This document shows, one piece after another, positions 46,068-54,388 of a stretch of DNA of 64,000 nt. The notes under the pieces were generated by a model. The model ran no database searches. It was not told where the DNA came from and was given only the letters and a program-made list of their open reading frames with translations. Position numbers and translations under genes: made by a program. This DNA comes from Eubacterium xylanophilum ATCC 35991 (GTDB lineage Bacteria; Bacillota; Clostridia; Lachnospirales; Lachnospiraceae), in assembly GCF_000518685.1 (NCBI RefSeq), contig NZ_JAEB01000012.1, positions 1 through 64,000 on the forward strand, given 5' to 3'. Position 1 is the first letter of the stretch. The number at the start of each line of letters is the position of its first letter.

Positions 46068-46631
46068 GGCATGCCCCGAAAGTGGAATGAGGAGATCCCG
46101 GGAGAGAGAAGGGGCATGCCAAAAAGGGAAATATAAAATAGGCATGCCCCGAAAGTGGAATGAGGAGATCCTGGGAGAGAGAAGGGGCATGCCAAAAAGG
46201 GAAATATAAAATAGGCATGCCCCGAAAGTGGAATGATGAGGTCCTGGGAGAGAGAAGGGACATGCCAAAAAGGGAAATATAAAATAGGCATGCCCCGAAA
46301 GTGGAATGAGGAGATCCTGGGAGAGAGAAGGGGCATGCCAAAAAGGGGAATATAAAATAGGCATGCCCCGAAAGTGGAATGAGGAGATCTTGGGAGAGAG
46401 AAGGGGCATGCCAAAATGGGGAATATAAAATAGGCATGCCCCGAAAGCGGAATGAGGAGACTCCGGGAGAGAGAAGGGGCATGCCAAAATAGGAAATATA
46501 AAATAGGCATGCCCCGAAAGTGGAATGAGGAGATCCTGGGAGAGAGAAGGGGCATGCCAAAAAGTGGAATATAGAATAGGCATGCCCCGAAAGTGGAATG
46601 AGGAGATCCTGGGAGAGAGAAGGGGCATGCC
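46068..46631. repeat. Tandem array, eight 73-bp units with GGCATGCCCC/GGGGCATGCC arms
   Basis: GGCATGCCCC starts at 46068, 46141, 46214, 46287, 46360, 46433, 46506 and 46579, exactly 73 bases apart. Each is followed after 33 bases by GGGGCATGCC and then by 20 bases before the next unit. Fifteen of 16 arms are perfect (one GGGACATGCC at 46257). The 33-base spacer is purine-rich (begins GAAAGTGGAATGAGG) and the 20-base part is A-rich. Because 73 is not a multiple of three, all three minus frames stay open across it and give artificial reading frames. Confidence 0.95.
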
Positions 46632-46645
46632 AAAATGGGAAATAA

Positions 46646-46677
46646 ATACGGATGAAAAATGAGTTTTTCATCCGTAT
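46646..46677. terminator. Perfect 14-bp hairpin after the first 73-bp array
   Basis: Arms ATACGGATGAAAAA and TTTTTCATCCGTAT with loop TGAG. The ACGGATGAA core recurs in two hairpins at 57934-58046. It can be a bidirectional terminator for the minus-strand DUF3169 gene. Confidence 0.6.
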
Positions 46678-46681
46678 ATAG

Positions 46682-46726
46682 AGGAATCGCATATCGCTGG
46701 TCTTACTCCTTCCAGTCGTAAGACAT
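46682..46726. repeat. Interspersed hairpin element, copy 5
   Basis: GGAATCGCATATCGCTGG then GTCTTAC/GTAAGAC around TCCTTCCAGTC. Same orientation as copy 4; closes the first 73-bp array. Confidence 0.8.
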
Positions 46727-46729
46727 TTA

Positions 46730-47476
46730 TCACTCAACTTCGATTTTATCCTTGCTATGAATTATATAGGATATATTAAGTGTTGCCCAGATTATAAAGA
46801 CAAATACAGCTGACATAAAGTTAGCTCCCTGAGCCATGCATGACATATGTGCTATAATCCAGAGTATGATACATACGATATTTGCCTCTGAGAATGCGTG
46901 ATATCCAGCCTTGTAGATCTGATATTTTTCGGCTTCATCACAGCTTTTAATCCAGACATCCTTGAATTTTAGGTCGAGAACTTCGCCTTCCTTTTCTTCA
47001 TTAAACTGCTTGATAATATTAACAGCTTTTGATTGGAGTACCACAATCCAGGTAAGAGTGAATACGAAAGCGACCATCGAAGCTATAAACAATGGAAAGT
47101 TGCTCTTAACCAATGTAGCTCCATGAGAAGTAGCTGTGAAAAGGAAGAATGAGATGATCATAGTAAAGTTGGTGATACTGAGGATCTTCTCAAGTTTTTC
47201 CATTATGATATCGATGGAATCATAGTCTTCGGGATCAACTGTTTTAGCCATGGAACGTGCCCTGGACAGAATGTATAGTGCGCATATAAAGGCGATAACT
47301 GTGTATGCTATCAACAAATATGGTGCAATAAACTTAAATCCATTGAAAATGGTCGAAAAGTCAAGCTTATGTCCGCGCTGGATTCGCATGGTGATAACAC
47401 CTACGATTCCACCAAGAATTGTTGAAAGCAACACTGTAACAAAAAATTTAATTGTAATACTTTTTTTCTTATTCAT
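46730..47476 (-). CDS. DUF3169-type membrane protein
   Basis: 248 residues from the ATG at 47476, with GGAGGA 8 bases upstream. Six or so hydrophobic segments: about 10-30, 45-66, 100-120, 128-150, 190-210 and 215-235. The pattern and pairing with a small XRE regulator fit the DUF3169 family found in Firmicutes, whose function is unknown. The XRE gene ends 4 bases upstream, so the two form one transcript. Confidence 0.75.
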   Translation of the reverse strand: MNKKKSITIKFFVTVLLSTILGGIVGVITMRIQRGHKLDFSTIFNGFKFIAPYLLIAYTVIAFICALYILSRARSMAKTVDPEDYDSIDIIMEKLEKILSITNFTMIISFFLFTATSHGATLVKSNFPLFIASMVAFVFTLTWIVVLQSKAVNIIKQFNEEKEGEVLDLKFKDVWIKSCDEAEKYQIYKAGYHAFSEANIVCIILWIIAHMSCMAQGANFMSAVFVFIIWATLNISYIIHSKDKIEVE

Positions 47477-47480
47477 AAAA

Positions 47481-47684
47481 TTATTCCTCCGTATATTCAA
47501 AAACATCTTCTACTCTGACTTCGCACTGCTTTGCAATCTTAAGTGCCAATGTCACTGAAGGAGAGTAGTCTCCTCTTTCAATCTGAGAAATGGTCTGCCG
47601 ACTGGTTCCTACTAGCTTCCCCATTTCTGCTTGGTTAATACCAAGTCTAGCTCGGTACTCTTTTAGGTGGTTTATCAATGGCAT
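47481..47684 (-). CDS. Small XRE/Cro-type transcriptional regulator
   Basis: 67 residues, nearly all one helix-turn-helix domain: INQAEMGKLVGTSRQTISQIERGDYSPSV is typical of the YozG/Cro type. These short regulators are usually paired with a membrane protein, as here. TGACAA/TTGTCA palindromes upstream probably are its operators. Confidence 0.92.
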   Translation of the reverse strand: MPLINHLKEYRARLGINQAEMGKLVGTSRQTISQIERGDYSPSVTLALKIAKQCEVRVEDVFEYTEE

Positions 47685-47770
47685 ATGATATCCTCCTTTT
47701 CTTGTTATAAGTTATTTGATATTTCCGGAAAAAATAACTAATCATCGCTTGACAATCATTCATGTCAAAA

Positions 47771-47831
47771 TGACAAGGATAATTGTCATTTGCTATGACA
47801 CTATATTATCATTGACAAGGAAACTTGTCAA
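47771..47831 (-). promoter_or_regulatory. XRE promoter with overlapping operator palindromes
   Basis: Minus-strand TTGACA (47831-47826) and TAATAT (47808-47803) are 17 apart. TTGACAAG-GAAA-CTTGTCAA at 47812-47831 is a perfect 8-4-8 palindrome that covers the -35, and TGACAA-N6-TTGTCA at 47771-47788 lies near the transcript start. Both sites share half-site TTGTCA. Confidence 0.7.
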
Positions 47832-47848
47832 CACTTTTTTTTTAAAAC

Positions 47849-47877
47849 TTGAAAAAAATTTGCAGATATGGTAAAAT
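47849..47877 (+). promoter_or_regulatory. thiS promoter
   Basis: TTGAAA (47849-47854) and TAAAAT (47872-47877) with 17 bases between. The 75-base leader has no thiamine riboswitch features, only a small GTGGG/CCCCC stem. Confidence 0.6.
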
Positions 47878-47952
47878 TTTACGAGTGATTGTAGAGTAAT
47901 CAAGCGTGGGTTTACCCCCAAAAACTCAAGTAAAATCAAAGGAAGTGAGCAG

Positions 47953-48147
47953 ATGGTTAAGATTAACGGAGAAATTCATGATTATGCTGGCTTGACTATT
48001 GCCGACATGCTCGAGAAGATGAATTATAAGAGAGAAAAAGTTGCAGTTGAGGTCAACTACGAGATCGTCTCTAAAGCTGATTACGAAGCAACCCTCTTAA
48101 AGGACGAGGATAATGTAGAAGTTGTTCAATTCGTCGGTGGGGGTTGA
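47953..48147 (+). CDS. thiS: Sulfur carrier protein ThiS
   Basis: 64 residues with the ubiquitin-like fold pattern and the essential C-terminal Gly-Gly (VQFVGGG). As a thiocarboxylate it gives sulfur to ThiG. AAGGAAGTGA precedes the start. No thiF adenylase gene is in the window. Confidence 0.93.
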   Translation: MVKINGEIHDYAGLTIADMLEKMNYKREKVAVEVNYEIVSKADYEATLLKDEDNVEVVQFVGGG

Positions 48148-48226
48148 TTCTTGTAGGAATATTTTGCGGATATATCGCAGATTCTGATGGATATAGTATA
48201 TAAACCAAAGAAAAGAGGTTAACAAG

Positions 48227-49006
48227 ATGAGCAATATTAATGATGATAAGTTTGTATTAGCAGGACATGAGTTTTCTTCAAGATTTATTCTTGGTTCGGG
48301 AAAGTACTCTTTGAAACTGATAGAAGCTGCAGTAAAGTACGCAGGTGCTGAGATCATCACTTTGGCAGTTAGAAGGACAAATTCTAAGGATGATGAGAAC
48401 ATTCTCGATTATATTCCAAAGAATGTAACTCTATTGCCCAACACATCGGGAGCCAGAAATGCCGATGAGGCTATCCGAATAGCTAGATTGGCTAGGGAGC
48501 TTGGATGTGGAGATTTTGTAAAAATTGAGATTATGAGAGATACCAAGTATCTCCTTCCAGATAATCAGGAGACTATCAAGGCGACAGAGATTCTCGCCCA
48601 AGAAGGTTTTGTTGTTATGCCTTATATGTATCCTGACTTAAATGTTGCAAGAGACCTTGTAAATGCCGGCGCAGCATGTATTATGCCACTTGCTTCTCCT
48701 ATTGGATCTAACAAGGGACTTGCCACCAAAGATTTCATCCAGATTCTCATCGATGAGATTGATCTTCCAATTATCGTTGACGCTGGAATCGGAAGTCCGT
48801 CACAGGCATGTGAGGCTATGGAGATGGGATGTGCGGCTGTTATGGCGAACACAGCTCTCGCCACAGCGGGAGACCTTCCGGTAATGGCAGATGCCTTTAG
48901 ACAGGCGATTATCGCAGGAAGACAGGCTTACAAGGCAGGTCTTGGAAGAGTTCTCACAAGAGGGGCGGCTCCTAGCGATACATTAACAGGATTTTTGAGA
49001 GATTAA
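48227..49006 (+). CDS. thiG: Thiazole synthase
   Basis: 259 residues. Forms the thiazole phosphate from deoxyxylulose-5-P, dehydroglycine and ThiS-thiocarboxylate. TIM-barrel motifs [31 protein letters not shown] with the Schiff-base region, [12 protein letters not shown] and [18 protein letters not shown] are typical. Confidence 0.96.
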   Translation: MSNINDDKFVLAGHEFSSRFILGSGKYSLKLIEAAVKYAGAEIITLAVRRTNSKDDENILDYIPKNVTLLPNTSGARNADEAIRIARLARELGCGDFVKIEIMRDTKYLLPDNQETIKATEILAQEGFVVMPYMYPDLNVARDLVNAGAACIMPLASPIGSNKGLATKDFIQILIDEIDLPIIVDAGIGSPSQACEAMEMGCAAVMANTALATAGDLPVMADAFRQAIIAGRQAYKAGLGRVLTRGAAPSDTLTGFLRD

Positions 49007-49027
49007 TAAGAGAGGAAAGTGAAAACT

Positions 49028-50290
49028 TTGAGTAATCAGGACAATCAGTATTTTATCGATTCAGACGAATTATCTGAATCCGCACTTAAGAAGAAGCATT
49101 CTTTGGAAAATGATCCGTCATCCAGAACCAACCATATGGAATATATGGAGGGCATGGAGCATATCAAATCAGATATTATGGACAAAGTTTTGAGTGAGAT
49201 GGAGTCCTATGACTATAATTCATATACGGCAAGAGATGTCAGCAGAGCATTGGCACATGACACTTGTTCTGTGGAGGACTTTAAGGCACTTTTGTCTCCG
49301 GCGGCAGCGCCATTCCTCGAGAAAATGGCTGAGAAAGCTAGACTTGAGACACAGAAGCACTTTGGAAATACAGTATATCTTTTTACACCTCTTTATATCG
49401 CCAATTACTGCGAGAATTATTGTGTATATTGCGGATTTAACTGCTATAACAAGATTAGACGTGTAAAGCTTGATATGGAGCAAATAGAGCACGAGATGCA
49501 AGTTATCGCCGACAGTGGTATGGAGGAAATACTTATCTTGACCGGTGAGAGCAAGGCATGGAGTGATATTAAGTACATTGGAGAGGCTTGTAAGATTGCC
49601 CGCAAGTACTTCAGAATGGTAGGAGTGGAAATCTATCCGGTCAATACTGAAGACTATCGCTATCTACATGAATGTGGCGTTGACTATGTCACAGTTTTCC
49701 AGGAGACATATAACAGTGATAGATATGAGGAATTGCATCTTATGGGACATAAGCGAGTATTCCCATATAGATTCGAGGCCCAGGAGAGAGCACTTATGGC
49801 AGGGATGAGAGGAGTAGCCGGCTCAGCGTTGCTGGGTCTGTCTGACTTCAGGAAGGATGCCCTTGCCAGCGCCCTTCATATGTATTATCTTCAGAGAAAA
49901 TATCCGGCTGCCGAGCTATCATTGTCTTGCCCAAGACTCAGACCGATTATCAACAATGATACTATCAATCCGCTGGATGTTCACGAGAAAGAGCTTTGCC
50001 AGATTCTCTGTGCATATAGAATTTTCTTGCCATTCTGTGGAATCACGGTTTCCTCCAGGGAGAGCGAAGAGTTCCGCAATGGGATCGTGAAGATTGCAGC
50101 TACTAAGATTAGCGCCGGAGTGTCTACAGGAATAGGAGACCATGAGAGCAAGTATACAGGAAAGGAGAGCGAATCAGCTGAGGGTGATGAGCAGTTTGAA
50201 ATCTGTGACAACAGAAGCTTTGGACAGATGTACAAAGACATGTCAGATGAGGGATTGCAGCCGGTGCTGAATGATTACCTGTATGTTTAA
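49028..50290 (+). CDS. thiH: 2-iminoacetate synthase (radical SAM tyrosine lyase)
   Basis: 420 residues from the TTG at 49028; a GTG at 49019 is in frame but only two bases from AGAGGAAA. The radical-SAM motif is CENYCVYCGF. ThiH cleaves tyrosine to give dehydroglycine, the oxygen-independent alternative to ThiO and expected in an anaerobe. FPYRFEAQERALMAGMRG and SLSCPRLRPI are conserved. Confidence 0.94.
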   Translation: MSNQDNQYFIDSDELSESALKKKHSLENDPSSRTNHMEYMEGMEHIKSDIMDKVLSEMESYDYNSYTARDVSRALAHDTCSVEDFKALLSPAAAPFLEKMAEKARLETQKHFGNTVYLFTPLYIANYCENYCVYCGFNCYNKIRRVKLDMEQIEHEMQVIADSGMEEILILTGESKAWSDIKYIGEACKIARKYFRMVGVEIYPVNTEDYRYLHECGVDYVTVFQETYNSDRYEELHLMGHKRVFPYRFEAQERALMAGMRGVAGSALLGLSDFRKDALASALHMYYLQRKYPAAELSLSCPRLRPIINNDTINPLDVHEKELCQILCAYRIFLPFCGITVSSRESEEFRNGIVKIAATKISAGVSTGIGDHESKYTGKESESAEGDEQFEICDNRSFGQMYKDMSDEGLQPVLNDYLYV

Positions 50291-50882
50291 GATTTTGAGT
50301 ATTACCAATCGAAGATTGTGTAAAGAAGACTTTAAAATTCGAATAAGAAAAGTTGCCTTGAGTGGAGTAGATGCTGTGATTCTGAGAGAGAAGGATCTAT
50401 CGGAGTCAGAGTATCTTATGTATGCCACAGAGGTACTTAAGATATGTGAAGAATGTGGGATTACCTGCATTCTTCATACTTTTTATAATGTGGCAAAGGA
50501 GCTTGGATGTAGGAATATTCACATGCCTCTTTCGCTACTTGAGAGAATGGATGCCTGCGACAAGGATTTCTTTGACATGATAGGAACTTCGGTTCACTCA
50601 GTGGAAGAGGTGAAGCTTGCAGACAAGCTTGGTGCGAGATATGTTTTGGCCGGCCATGTATTTGCTACAGATTGCAAGAAGGGACTGGAGCCAAGGGGAC
50701 TTGAGTTCTTGAGTGATGTCTGCGATGAGGCGGATATGCCTGTCTTTGCCCTGGGAGGGATAGGCCCTGAAAATGCCAAGCTTATCAGAGGGACAGGTGC
50801 GTACGGACTGGCAGTCATGAGTGGTTTGATGGATTGCGACAATCCGACGGACTATGTCAATTCGCTAAAGGCGGAGGAGTAA
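50283..50882 (+). CDS. thiE: Thiamine phosphate synthase / TenI-like protein
   Basis: 199 residues from the ATG at 50283, which overlaps the thiH stop and gives the natural start MFKILSITNRRLC. TIM-barrel with VDAVILREKDLSESEY, IGTSVHSVEE, ARYVLAGHVFATDCKKG and PVFALGGIGPENA. The GHVFATDCKKG block resembles TenI thiazole tautomerases as much as ThiE, so either activity is possible. Confidence 0.85.
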   Translation: MFKILSITNRRLCKEDFKIRIRKVALSGVDAVILREKDLSESEYLMYATEVLKICEECGITCILHTFYNVAKELGCRNIHMPLSLLERMDACDKDFFDMIGTSVHSVEEVKLADKLGARYVLAGHVFATDCKKGLEPRGLEFLSDVCDEADMPVFALGGIGPENAKLIRGTGAYGLAVMSGLMDCDNPTDYVNSLKAEE

Positions 50883-50883
50883 A

Positions 50884-53199
50884 ATGTGGTATTGGTACAG
50901 AGAAGATGATGATGGAATAACTGTCTTGCGAGTTTGGCACGATAGTCCAAGTCTTGCTATAGCAGAAAGAATCGAGGGGAAAAAAGTAGTGGGTCTTGCT
51001 CCCTATTGTTTTTCTGAAAAGTGTAAATATTCCGGCGACGAGGAATTTGTCAAAATTGCAGAGGTAAATAGCGAGATTTCGAGAAGTTCTACGAAAGTAG
51101 AATTCGATGAAACGCTTTCTTCAGGGAAAATCAAATCTGCCGGCGGAGACTATCTTCAGGAAATCATACTTCCCACATCATTAAAAAGTATCGGGGATTT
51201 ATGCTTCTACCAATGTAGAAAACTTATCAGTATAGAGTTTGGAAGCGAAGAAATCGACATCGGAAGCGATGCATTTATGAACTGTCGCTGCTTCAAGACA
51301 ATTAAGATTAGAGGAGTGCTTGGTAAACCATCAGGACTTCGGGGAATACTAGCTCAGAGGAGTCAGGCTATGGATGTATTCTTTGATGACGGAGCAGTTC
51401 ACTTCCCAGAGTATTCTGAACAATATGAGTTGATTGGTCCCGCCCATATATTTGAGTTGAATGTAGAGGGAGAGGGCTTTCGCGCGAGACAGTGTTTCGC
51501 GGGAGAAGTATTCCAGGTTGACAGATATGATGAGGTTTTTTCAAAGGGAGCAGATGTGGAGAGCATAGGGACTCTCTGCAAAATCGCCTTTTTGAGGCTA
51601 TCTAATCCAGCTAACTTGGCCCCAAGCCATAAAAAGAATTATAGAGAGATTCTTCTGGCGCATATTTCCCAAATGAGCGAACTTATGATAAAACATCAGA
51701 ATATGACGGTTCTAGATGAGATGATGCGAGATGGTTTGTTGACTGAGGAAAATTTGCAAGAGGTCATAAGAGTATTTTCCAGATCAAAGTGGATACAGGG
51801 AATAAGAAATTTGCTGGCCATTATTCCTGCTACGACAGGAGTAGAACCTAGTAAAAAGAAGGTCAGTAAGAATAATGTCAAGAAGAAAAAAATAGAGTTT
51901 ACAGAGGAGAATATTCATCAGACAGATGATATTAGGTGGGAGATGGGAGTTTGTGACAAGATTCTCAGATATGTCAGAGATGAATTGTTTATGGACTTTA
52001 GATTTATGACAATAGCTCTGTCAGCCCTTGAGTACAAGAGAGGCGAGAACCTTGGAACCATGGCAACCAATGGGGAGAACATGTACTATAGCTCCGAACA
52101 ACTCATGAGAGTTTTCGAGAAGAATCCCAGGTATTTGAACAGGTTGTACCTCCATACAGTTCTTCATTGCCTTTTTTCGCACCTTTGGATAGCAGGGACC
52201 AGAGATAGGTTTAAGTGGATGGTTGCCTGCGACATTGCGGTGGAGTATACTATCGATCACATGAATAAGCCAAGCGTAAGTAGGATTCTCGGACTTTTGC
52301 GACAAAACTTTTATGCGGAGTTGAAAAGAGAGGATATTCCCGTATCTGCTCCCGCGATATATAGCTACATAGATAGATTGCCATTGCCAAGGCTACGGGA
52401 GCTTCACTTGGAATTCTTTGCAGATGATCACGGAATGTGGCCAAAACCGGAAGAAATGGACGACAAACAGTTTGTTCTACAGCAGCAGTGGAGCAATATG
52501 GGCAGGCAAACTCAGATGGAAGAGAAGCGAAAAGGAAGCCAAGATGAGGAGGATGAAGAGAGTCTTCTTGCCAAGCAGATAAGAGTTGCCAGAGGAAGAA
52601 GAAACTACAGGGATTTTCTCAGGCAGTTCACGGTAATGCGCGAAGAGATGGGGATAGATATGGATGAATTTGACATGGGATACTATACTTATGGACTGTC
52701 AATTTATGGGAACATGCCACTTATAGAACCCATGGAGACCAGAGAAGTTAAGAAGATAAAAGACGTGATTATAGCGGTGGATACAAGTTATTCTACAAGT
52801 GGAGAATTGATCAGAAACTTCCTCAAGGAGACTTTCACACTACTGTCTGATGAGAGCAACTACTTTAGAAACTTTAGAATCCACATAATACAGGCAGACG
52901 AGAAGGTTCAGTCGGATAGTATCATCACATCGGTGAGAGATATAGACGGAATATTTGACAACTTCGAGATCAAGGGCGGAGGCAATACTGATTTTCGTCC
53001 GGTGTTCGAATATGTGGCGAAACTAGAGGAAGCAGGAGAGTTTGAGGATTTGTGTGGTCTGTTGTATTTTACGGATGGGAAGGGAGTCTACCCTAGTAGA
53101 AAACCTTCGTTTAAGACTGCATTTTTGTTTATGGACGAGTACGATGAAGATAAGGTACCTGCATGGGCCATAAGAGAGGATTTAAGTTATGAATATTAG
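50884..53199 (+). CDS. LRR (BspA-type), metallopeptidase-like and VWA-like fusion protein
   Basis: 771 residues beginning 1 base after thiE. N-terminal residues about 15-170 hold BspA-type leucine-rich repeats (SLKSIGDLCFYQCRKLISIEFG). After a basic linker (about 315-340) comes a DUF2201_N-like region with HTVLHCLFSH (His424, His428, His434), in which the usual HExxH glutamate is replaced by Thr. A VWA-like C-terminal domain carries VDTSYS (Asp633, Ser635, Ser637; metal-site pattern) and GGGNTDFRPV. It overlaps a MoxR ATPase gene, the usual partner of VWA proteins. No signal peptide, so cytoplasmic. The LRR fusion is unusual. Confidence 0.8.
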   Translation: MWYWYREDDDGITVLRVWHDSPSLAIAERIEGKKVVGLAPYCFSEKCKYSGDEEFVKIAEVNSEISRSSTKVEFDETLSSGKIKSAGGDYLQEIILPTSLKSIGDLCFYQCRKLISIEFGSEEIDIGSDAFMNCRCFKTIKIRGVLGKPSGLRGILAQRSQAMDVFFDDGAVHFPEYSEQYELIGPAHIFELNVEGEGFRARQCFAGEVFQVDRYDEVFSKGADVESIGTLCKIAFLRLSNPANLAPSHKKNYREILLAHISQMSELMIKHQNMTVLDEMMRDGLLTEENLQEVIRVFSRSKWIQGIRNLLAIIPATTGVEPSKKKVSKNNVKKKKIEFTEENIHQTDDIRWEMGVCDKILRYVRDELFMDFRFMTIALSALEYKRGENLGTMATNGENMYYSSEQLMRVFEKNPRYLNRLYLHTVLHCLFSHLWIAGTRDRFKWMVACDIAVEYTIDHMNKPSVSRILGLLRQNFYAELKREDIPVSAPAIYSYIDRLPLPRLRELHLEFFADDHGMWPKPEEMDDKQFVLQQQWSNMGRQTQMEEKRKGSQDEEDEESLLAKQIRVARGRRNYRDFLRQFTVMREEMGIDMDEFDMGYYTYGLSIYGNMPLIEPMETREVKKIKDVIIAVDTSYSTSGELIRNFLKETFTLLSDESNYFRNFRIHIIQADEKVQSDSIITSVRDIDGIFDNFEIKGGGNTDFRPVFEYVAKLEEAGEFEDLCGLLYFTDGKGVYPSRKPSFKTAFLFMDEYDEDKVPAWAIREDLSYEY

Positions 53200-54388
53200 A
53201 GATGCAAAAGAAGAAATAATCAATACTATAAAAGTTTACCTTGAGAGGGACAAAGAGGGAAATTATCGAATTCCCAGAGTCAGGCAGCGTCCGATTCTCA
53301 TGATAGGACCTCCCGGAGTGGGGAAAACTCAGATTATAGAGCAGATTGCTGAGGAGTGTCAGGTGGGGCTGGTTTCGTATACCATCACCCATCATACCAG
53401 ACAAAGCGCCGTGGGCCTGCCATTTATCAAGGAGGAGGAGTTTGAAGGAGAAAAATATTCCGTCACCGAGTATACAATGAGCGAAATCATAGCCAGTGTC
53501 TACAGGCAGATGCGGGAGACCGGAAAGAAAGAGGGAATTCTATTTATAGATGAGATCAACTGTGTGTCAGAAACCCTCGCCCCAACTATGTTGCAGTTCC
53601 TTCAGTGTAAGCGCTTTGGCAATCAAGATGTACCCGAGGGATGGATTATTGTAGCTGCGGGAAATCCGGTGGAATATAACAAATCTGTCAGAGAATTTGA
53701 CGTGGTTACCCTTGACCGCGTTCGCCAGATAGATGTACAGGCCGATTACCGCGTGTGGAAGGAATATGCCAGAGAAGTTGGGATTCATAGGGCAATCCTG
53801 GGATATCTTGAATTGTATCCGAAGAATTTTTATAGGATAGAAGCTGACGTTGATGGCATGAAATACGTTACTGCCAGAGGTTGGGAGGATCTCAGCAACT
53901 TGCTTACGCTATACGAGGAGAAGGGCTTTAAGATCACCACCGACATTCTCAGAGAATATATAGCTCATGAGGATGTGGCGGAGGACTTCTACGCATATCT
54001 CGACCTTTTCCATAAGTACAGAGAAGAGTATCCTATCGGAGATATTTTTGCCGGAACAGTAAACAGTCAGATATATGAGCGCTTGACTAGAGCGGGATTC
54101 GATGAGAAAATAACAGTAGTAGAGCTTTTGGTGGATGGGTTGACAACATTATATGATCAGCTTGAATCCGCGGAATATTTGTCTGCTTCGCTTGAAAATG
54201 CATTCTCCTTTGTGGAAAGTGCATTCGGCGATGAGGAAGAAATGGTCCTATTCGTGACGGAAATCACCATGATTCCAAAGCTTGTAATGTTTTTGGCGGA
54301 GCATCCAAGTGAATCATATCTGGTTCACAGCGAGAAATTGTTGGCCCAGGAGAGAAGAAGAGAGATTTTGAGGGAAATGAAAAAATGA
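53189..54388 (+). CDS. MoxR-type AAA+ ATPase
   Basis: 399 residues, overlapping the VWA gene by 11 bases. Walker A GPPGVGKTQ at about 40-48, Walker B GILFIDEIN at about 117-125, sensor 1 VAAGNPVEYNKS and VTLDRVRQIDV. MoxR ATPases work with VWA partners as chaperones that assemble or activate complexes, often by metal insertion. The C-terminal 130 residues are helical. Its stop overlaps the nifS-like start. Confidence 0.9.
   Translation: MNIRDAKEEIINTIKVYLERDKEGNYRIPRVRQRPILMIGPPGVGKTQIIEQIAEECQVGLVSYTITHHTRQSAVGLPFIKEEEFEGEKYSVTEYTMSEIIASVYRQMRETGKKEGILFIDEINCVSETLAPTMLQFLQCKRFGNQDVPEGWIIVAAGNPVEYNKSVREFDVVTLDRVRQIDVQADYRVWKEYAREVGIHRAILGYLELYPKNFYRIEADVDGMKYVTARGWEDLSNLLTLYEEKGFKITTDILREYIAHEDVAEDFYAYLDLFHKYREEYPIGDIFAGTVNSQIYERLTRAGFDEKITVVELLVDGLTTLYDQLESAEYLSASLENAFSFVESAFGDEEEMVLFVTEITMIPKLVMFLAEHPSESYLVHSEKLLAQERRREILREMKK

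Noticed and set aside
45937-46737. Overlapping minus-strand reading frames of 200-266 codons in three frames
   Set aside because: They cycle through the 73-bp array, whose period is not a multiple of three and whose minus strand lacks stops. The repeated translated text is the same in all frames, and there is no ribosome binding site.
47878-47952. TPP riboswitch before thiS
   Set aside because: The leader is too short and lacks the CUGAGA and ACCUGAUCUGG-type landmarks.
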